Position numbers and translations under genes: made by a program. Shown one piece after another: positions 47,728-52,412 of a DNA stretch of 52,412 nt (within the stretch, counting starts at the first letter, position 1; every line of letters begins with the position of its first letter). The notes beneath the pieces are model-generated. The model did no database searches. It was not told the origin of the DNA and saw only the letters and a program-made list of their open reading frames with translations. This stretch comes from a virus: the IMG/VR virus record IMGVR_UViG_3300033145_001015, positions 1 through 52,412 of that record. One strand, given 5' to 3'.

Positions 47728-50016
47728 ATGAGCAACTTACTTGAAGCAGCGCTACGATACGCTGATCTTGGGTGGTATGTTTTCCCCATTACCCCCGGTA
47801 AGAAAACACCAATTACAACTCACGGAGTTAAGGATGCAACAACAGATACGAAACGAATTCAAGAATGGTGGGCTAAGTGGCCGAATGCAAATATCGCTGT
47901 TGCATGTGGCAGGAAAAGCGGAGTCTACGTCATTGATGTTGATGTCACTACGACAAGAGATGTTGATGGAAAAGCCTCACTCGAAGAGTTCCCCAAATTA
48001 CCTGGAACTATACGACAGAATACTCCGCGCGGTGGATTCCATGCGTTCTTTAAAGCGGGGAATCCACCAGTTAATAAAAACGGATTCCGGCCCGGAATCG
48101 ACATCAGAGGGGATGGATACTACGTTCTCCTCGCCCCGAGTATCCGAGCTGACGGAGTACAATATGCCTGGATGAAGGGGTATTCTCCGTGGGAAATTCC
48201 CGCGGCTGAATATCCCGATTTTATGCGCCCGGTTGCGAAATCCTCCCAGGCGTCCCCGGTGCCAGCTATACGGCCTGTTGCTGCACAGTCACCTCAGCAC
48301 TCCAATGACACCATGCGACGCGCCAGCGCGTACCTGGCGGCTTGTGAGCCTGCAATTCAGGGGCAAGCTGGCCACGATAAGCTGCTGTACGCTGCTTCCC
48401 GAATGGTTCATGGATTTCTCTTGACAGACACTCAGGCATACGGTATACTTGCTAGTGAGTACAATCCACGGTGTATGCCGCCGTGGGATTTAACAAGCCA
48501 AAGTGACGAAAGGGATTTCAGGAGAAAGGTCACGGAAGCGCGAAAATTGCAGCCACAACACCCCCCTGGATGGTTATTAAACAATGATGATTATAGTAAT
48601 AACAGTTCTGGCGATAAATTTTGCATTGTGGATATTGACGTTCTTTTGCGTAAGGCGAAATGTCGCAACTGCGGATTGGAATTTCAACAAGATAATGGGG
48701 CGAATCGATGCGATAAATGTTTACCTGAGTGTACCGCCGGGAACCATAAAGCCGAATTACGGTTCCTCTGCCAACCCACAGGACTACTCGGAGAAATTTG
48801 CTCATGGTTAAACTCAACCTCGTTGCGATCCCAGCCCTTCCTTTCACTTGCTGCCTCATTGACTTTTCTCGGTGCTTTATTCGGAAGGAAAATCCGAGAT
48901 TGCTTAGGAAGCCGGACAAACTTATATTGTATGGGAGTTGCACCATCCTCCGCCGGGAAACAACATGCACTTAATCAACTCAGAAATCTCGCAACAGCAA
49001 CCGGATGTGTGGAGTTGCTTGGCGGCGACTATATCGCTTCCGATTCCGCTATTGAAGAACGCATGTCTCGAAGTCCTACTACGTTATTTTTATGGGACGA
49101 GATTGGTCATTTGCTTGCTCATATTAGGTCTGGGGCAAGCCACAATCACGCTCAGGTAGTCTCGCTTTTAATGAAACTTTATTCATCTGCCGGGAGTATG
49201 TATCTTGGACGAGAATATGCAGAAGCCGACCGCCAGCGAACTGTTATCCAGCCGTGCTGTTGTATCTATGGCACGTCTACGCCTGAGAGATTCACTAGCG
49301 GAATTAGTCCAGAGGAGTTGCAAGATGGATGGCTTTCCAGATGTCTTGTATTTGTTTCTGGGGATAATCCCAGAAAAAACAGAAACGCAAATTTCGATAC
49401 CAAAATCCCAAATTCCATAATGCAGCAAATTGGTGCGTGGAGGGAATTTTCGGTTGAAAAGGAATCGAATAATGAATTGTCTAAATATGTTACCCCAGGA
49501 TATTGCGAAGCCCCACCAGCTCAATTTATAGTTCCGGCTTCGCGGGATGCTGAGGAGATTTTTGTTTCATTTGATGATGAAACTACAAAGTATGGACAGA
49601 AACATCCGCTTCTCGCTTGTCTCTGGAGGAAGGGCGAAGAGAATGCAAGGAGAATTGCGCTTATTATTGCAGCGGGTAATAGCTGTAATGATCCGGTCAT
49701 CACTTCAGCAGATGCAAATTATGCCTGTCGGTTAATTCGGTACTTGCTAATTAGTTTTGGTACGGAAATTGCACCCGAAATTACGTCATCCGAGGCGGAA
49801 AGAAGCAAGCGTAAAGTGTACCGGGTAATCAGGGACGCGGGAACCAGGGGAATTTCATTGCAGCGACTCACCAAAGCTACGCGATGGGCAAACCAGAAAA
49901 GTAGGCATGACCTGCTGGGTGATCTCATTGCTGCTGGAGATATTATTTCCGAACTTCGTAGCGGAGCGCCGACATATTGGACTGCCGAGGATTATATAGT
50001 AGGAACTAATGCCTGA
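47728..50016 (+). CDS. Primase-polymerase fused to a helicase-like ATPase domain
   Basis: A 762-residue protein. Residues about 1-180 form a bifunctional primase-polymerase (Prim-Pol) domain: GWYVFPITPGKKTP, IDVDV (D70, D72) and RGGFHAFF (H105). A linker with a zinc ribbon follows (KCRNCGLEFQ; RCDKCL). The C-terminal part is DUF3987-like, with SSAGKQHALN, LWDEIGHLL and SPEELQDGWLSRCLVF. The Walker A form GVAPSSAGKQ has the usual lysine but Gln for Ser/Thr. Likely the replication initiator. Confidence 0.85.
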   Translation: MSNLLEAALRYADLGWYVFPITPGKKTPITTHGVKDATTDTKRIQEWWAKWPNANIAVACGRKSGVYVIDVDVTTTRDVDGKASLEEFPKLPGTIRQNTPRGGFHAFFKAGNPPVNKNGFRPGIDIRGDGYYVLLAPSIRADGVQYAWMKGYSPWEIPAAEYPDFMRPVAKSSQASPVPAIRPVAAQSPQHSNDTMRRASAYLAACEPAIQGQAGHDKLLYAASRMVHGFLLTDTQAYGILASEYNPRCMPPWDLTSQSDERDFRRKVTEARKLQPQHPPGWLLNNDDYSNNSSGDKFCIVDIDVLLRKAKCRNCGLEFQQDNGANRCDKCLPECTAGNHKAELRFLCQPTGLLGEICSWLNSTSLRSQPFLSLAASLTFLGALFGRKIRDCLGSRTNLYCMGVAPSSAGKQHALNQLRNLATATGCVELLGGDYIASDSAIEERMSRSPTTLFLWDEIGHLLAHIRSGASHNHAQVVSLLMKLYSSAGSMYLGREYAEADRQRTVIQPCCCIYGTSTPERFTSGISPEELQDGWLSRCLVFVSGDNPRKNRNANFDTKIPNSIMQQIGAWREFSVEKESNNELSKYVTPGYCEAPPAQFIVPASRDAEEIFVSFDDETTKYGQKHPLLACLWRKGEENARRIALIIAAGNSCNDPVITSADANYACRLIRYLLISFGTEIAPEITSSEAERSKRKVYRVIRDAGTRGISLQRLTKATRWANQKSRHDLLGDLIAAGDIISELRSGAPTYWTAEDYIVGTNA

Positions 50017-50392
50017 ATCCATAACTGTAATCCTGCCAATTCCAAATAGAGCCTTGTCGCCTAATTTCATGGTCGGCGGAATTGGTGGTCGCATGATGAA
50101 GGCTAAGGCAACAAGCAAGCTGCGGCGTCTTGCGTGTGAGGCTATTGGAGCTGAGCGTATCGAGTCGTTGCCGTGGAATAAGGTAATGGTATCGGCGGTA
50201 TTTTCCCACAAAACAAAACGCAGGCGTGACCAAGATAACGCAATGGCATCACTTAAGGCAGCTTATGATGGAATAGTTGATGCTGGTGTTGTGCCGGACG
50301 ATGACTATGAGCACATGAACCGCGGTACACCAACATTCAATTATGATACGGAATTTCCAAGAGTCACTTTAACAATTGAGAGAATATCGTGA
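50009..50392 (+). CDS. RusA-like Holliday junction resolvase
   Basis: A 127-residue protein of the size of RusA. The catalytic aspartates D74 and D76 occur in RRRDQDNAMASLKAAYDG (with K83 and D87), and an acidic cluster VVPDDDYEH follows. It cleaves four-way junctions made by annealing or replication. It overlaps the primase gene by eight bases. Confidence 0.85.
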   Translation: MPESITVILPIPNRALSPNFMVGGIGGRMMKAKATSKLRRLACEAIGAERIESLPWNKVMVSAVFSHKTKRRRDQDNAMASLKAAYDGIVDAGVVPDDDYEHMNRGTPTFNYDTEFPRVTLTIERIS

Positions 50393-50649
50393 ACAAAGAA
50401 AAAGCAAGAACATTACCGAAAGACCTTGTTGATGGAACTTTACCTAAACCGAGGCCGACATGGTATGAAAAACTTTCAGCAGAACACCGAAAATACGTAT
50501 TGGATGTTGTTTCCGTTATGCTGCAAAGTCCTGGTGTTTCTACGTACAGGGTAGCTGAAGCCATTAAAGAAGAGCTATCTTTAGTTACTCATAAGAATAC
50601 AATAGTTAGAACGTTGCAGGAAATGTTGAAAGTGAGGATGGAGAAATGA
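50389..50649 (+). CDS. Small helix-turn-helix-type protein
   Basis: An 86-residue protein from GTG at 50389 (GTGA). LSAEHRKYVLDVVSVMLQSP is followed by STYRVAEAIKEELSLVTHKN and a winged-helix-like end TIVRTLQEMLK. A small DNA-binding regulator is plausible. No family is named. Confidence 0.55.
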   Translation: MNKEKARTLPKDLVDGTLPKPRPTWYEKLSAEHRKYVLDVVSVMLQSPGVSTYRVAEAIKEELSLVTHKNTIVRTLQEMLKVRMEK

Positions 50650-51698
50650 GGCATAAGAAGCCAGGGGAACTTGTTGCGTGTGTCAACACGGTTGATGCGG
50701 AAATCAAAATAGCCAAGTTGAAAGGTGAGATACTATCTTACCGGGCTAAGCAGCGGCAGGCTATGGCGCAAGCCATTAACCTGGAGACGCAACTTGATGT
50801 TGTCATGTCAATAAAAGACAAGCCAAAGAAGCGAATTCTCGGGTCTATTGCAAAGTCCGCCCCGGATGGAGTTGCAGTAATCGTTCCGGCTTCGGATTGG
50901 CATGTCGAGGAGACGATTGAAAGTTTCGGCGTTAATGGGAAAAATTTCTTCAATCTCGTTGAGGCAGAACGGCGCATTAAGCGTTTCTATAACAAGATAG
51001 TTGAGCTAATTGATTGGCAAAATGGCCTTGCACCCGTAGCTGAGCTTTGGCATCCGTTGCTCGGTGATCTAATGACTGGGTATATCCATGAAGAGCTAAT
51101 GGAAACGAATTCCCTTAGTCCAACTGAAGCATGCGTGTTCCTTCAGGATATGATCTGTGCCGGAATTGATTTCCTCCTGAAAAAAACAAAGTTGCCAATT
51201 TTCATTCCAACATGCGTTGGAAATCATGGCAGAACGACACCAAAGAAGCGTATCAAAACAAGCTACAAGAATAGCTATGAGTGGCTACTTTATATGATGT
51301 TAGCTAAGCGATATGAGAATAATAAACGTGTGATGTGGGATGTCGGGAGGGGTTACCATAATACGCAGACTATTGTCGGGCGCAAGGTGCGTTTCCACCA
51401 CGGCGATGGTCTACGGTACAATGGTGGTGTCGGTGGCATTACTATCCCAGTGAATAAGTCCATTTCGCAATGGGACAAAGTGCAAGCGGTTGATCTTGAT
51501 GTGTTTGGCCACTGGCATACTTTCATGTCTTGTTACCCTAAGTGGATATGCTGTGGATCGCTCATGGGCTATAGCGAATACTCCGTCGAAATCAAGGCGG
51601 AATTCCAACATCCAACCCAGGCGTTTATTGTTCTCGACCGGCGATATGGTCTTACGCAAGCCACGCCGATTTTTCTCACAAAACCAAAGAGGAAATAA
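50646..51698 (+). CDS. Calcineurin-like phosphoesterase (Mre11-like)
   Basis: A 350-residue protein with coiled-coil N-terminus. Metal motifs in order: ASDWHVE (D84, H86), LLGDLM, CVGNHGR, RFHHGDGL and VFGHWHT. These are the five motifs of metallophosphoesterases. A DNA nuclease or phosphatase role in replication is likely. The GxH (GHWHT) and GNH are intact, so it should be active. Confidence 0.85.
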   Translation: MRHKKPGELVACVNTVDAEIKIAKLKGEILSYRAKQRQAMAQAINLETQLDVVMSIKDKPKKRILGSIAKSAPDGVAVIVPASDWHVEETIESFGVNGKNFFNLVEAERRIKRFYNKIVELIDWQNGLAPVAELWHPLLGDLMTGYIHEELMETNSLSPTEACVFLQDMICAGIDFLLKKTKLPIFIPTCVGNHGRTTPKKRIKTSYKNSYEWLLYMMLAKRYENNKRVMWDVGRGYHNTQTIVGRKVRFHHGDGLRYNGGVGGITIPVNKSISQWDKVQAVDLDVFGHWHTFMSCYPKWICCGSLMGYSEYSVEIKAEFQHPTQAFIVLDRRYGLTQATPIFLTKPKRK

Positions 51699-51699
51699 G

Positions 51700-52356
51700 A
51701 TGGAATCAAGAAATAAATTCACAGAACAGTGCAAGGCGAAATCTAAAAGGTGGTTCAGGGAGACGCTCCAAAAAGCTGGGGATACTTACACAATCAATAT
51801 ACCGAAGGATTTAACACTAGGGGAATCTCGTGAAATAGCCAAAGAAGTGGAACGAGAAAAGACAGAACTACAAGCAGGGAGTGAAAATATCATGCGACAA
51901 TTCGATACTGGAGCAACACGAGACTCGGATACTCTAAAGCTCGATTACGATGGTTTTCTTAGCCCGCTCGTATTAAGGCGATATGCTGAATATCTGAATA
52001 AACATCGCACTCAAGCTGATGGCAAATTACGCGATAGCGATAACTGGCAAAAGGGAATCCCGCTTACGGCTTATATGAAATCTCTATGGCGCCACTTCAT
52101 GGATGTATGGTCTTATCATAGAGGAATAGGGCAAGTTTCGCACTCTGTTGATAAATGCCTCAGAGAAGAGGCGTTATGTGCTGTGATTTTCAATGCTTCG
52201 GGATATTTGCATGAAATCCTTAAAAAAGAACGTTCGGATATTGCATCTCTTTCCTCGCAAGAAGAACTCAACGAACGTTATTTTAAGTATAGCAATTCCC
52301 CTGGGATTGATCCAGAAGAAGAAATTCCCACAACAAAGCCAGGTAGTCAGGGGTAA
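51700..52356 (+). CDS. dATP/dGTP diphosphohydrolase-like protein (DUF5664/PF18909-type)
   Basis: A 218-residue protein. The ATG at 51700 is chosen over a longer frame that would run inside the phosphoesterase gene. The helical domain holds LSPLVLRRYAEYL, NWQKGIPLTAYMKSLWRHFM, DVWSYHRG and CLREEALCAVIFNASGYLHE, the pattern (GIP...L.RH...W) of phage dATP/dGTP diphosphohydrolase N-terminal domains. With DeoC and the deoxyribosyltransferase it forms the nucleotide group of the operon. Confidence 0.75.
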   Translation: MESRNKFTEQCKAKSKRWFRETLQKAGDTYTINIPKDLTLGESREIAKEVEREKTELQAGSENIMRQFDTGATRDSDTLKLDYDGFLSPLVLRRYAEYLNKHRTQADGKLRDSDNWQKGIPLTAYMKSLWRHFMDVWSYHRGIGQVSHSVDKCLREEALCAVIFNASGYLHEILKKERSDIASLSSQEELNERYFKYSNSPGIDPEEEIPTTKPGSQG

Positions 52357-52412
52357 TTGTGAAAAAAATTAGCGATGCCGAGAAATGGCGTGTTCTTTTA
52401 CGGAATCTAAGG
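52299..52412. repeat. 114-bp terminal direct repeat, right copy
   Basis: Identical to 1-114 (see that entry). It closes the genome map at about 52,298 bp. Confidence 0.97.
52359..52412 (+). CDS. N-terminus of HExxH metallopeptidase-like protein (partial)
   Basis: The first 18 codons of the gene that is complete at 61-390, repeated because of the window overlap. Start GTG at 52359. Confidence 0.9.
   Translation, partial: MKKISDAEKWRVLLRNLR

Noticed and set aside
51490-51699. Extended N-terminus for the dATP/dGTP diphosphohydrolase-like protein
   Set aside because: The extra 70 codons are an alternative frame of the phosphoesterase gene. The ATG at 51700 follows its stop by one base.
1611-51700. 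Diaminopurine (Z) genome
   Set aside because: A purine dNTP hydrolase-like protein alone is not enough: no PurZ-like adenylosuccinate synthetase or DatZ-type HD phosphohydrolase is visible.

Overview
The window is the essentially complete genome of a tailed double-stranded DNA bacteriophage. It has a terminase, portal, scaffold, capsid protein, podovirus-like tail and internal virion proteins, and replication and recombination genes. Genes are packed with ATGA, TAATG or GTGA stop/start overlaps. Bases 1-114 recur exactly as 52299-52412, so the map closes into a circle of about 52,298 bp. The host is unknown. Shine-Dalgarno sites and sigma70-like promoters (TTGACA/TATAAT) show only that it is a bacterium with standard signals. 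I see no repressor, phage RNA polymerase or DNA polymerase, and no tRNA or CRISPR array.

Layout. (1) Bases 32.3-33.7 kb are a gene-free control region. It holds eight copies of a 12-bp iteron-like word, AT-rich tracts, inverted repeats and an imperfect direct repeat, and is the best candidate for a replication origin. (2) From about 34.9 kb rightward, through the circle junction to 2.28 kb, genes lie on the + strand. First come many tiny early genes, some zinc-binding and some membrane peptides. These are followed by a serine recombinase, a Sak4-like ATPase, a DUF669-like single-strand-binding protein, a PD-(D/E)XK nuclease, a DEAH helicase, a primase-polymerase/helicase, a RusA-like resolvase and a calcineurin-like phosphoesterase. 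Last is a nucleotide-metabolism group: dATP/dGTP diphosphohydrolase-like protein, DeoC and nucleoside deoxyribosyltransferase. (3) From about 34.7 kb leftward to 2.24 kb, genes lie on the - strand. Their order is small control genes, zinc-finger paralogues, small and large terminase, portal, scaffold, capsid, adaptor, tail and fibre proteins, and internal virion proteins. At the distal end (6.2-2.2 kb) is an unusual run of exported or membrane-anchored proteins: two papain-fold enzymes, two thioredoxin-fold proteins, a holin-like protein and a trypsin-like protease. The two transcription units converge and overlap at 2238-2284.

Regulation is unusually readable. Five leftward promoters share a GG-TATAAT -10 box with exactly 17 bp to a TTGACA-like -35 box. 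They sit before the zinc-finger genes, terminase, the scaffold module, the tail module and the exported cassette. One of them lies inside the stem of an intrinsic terminator. A second family, TTGACA-N16-TAnnnT, controls the small early genes on both strands. Two promoters are placed so that transcripts would be leaderless or nearly so.

Three endonuclease VII-type HNH genes are scattered among structural and replication genes. Several genes shorter than 60 codons were found by reading the sequence directly. One is a 43-residue gene before the small terminase that has no ATG, GTG or TTG start ahead of its conserved N-terminus.
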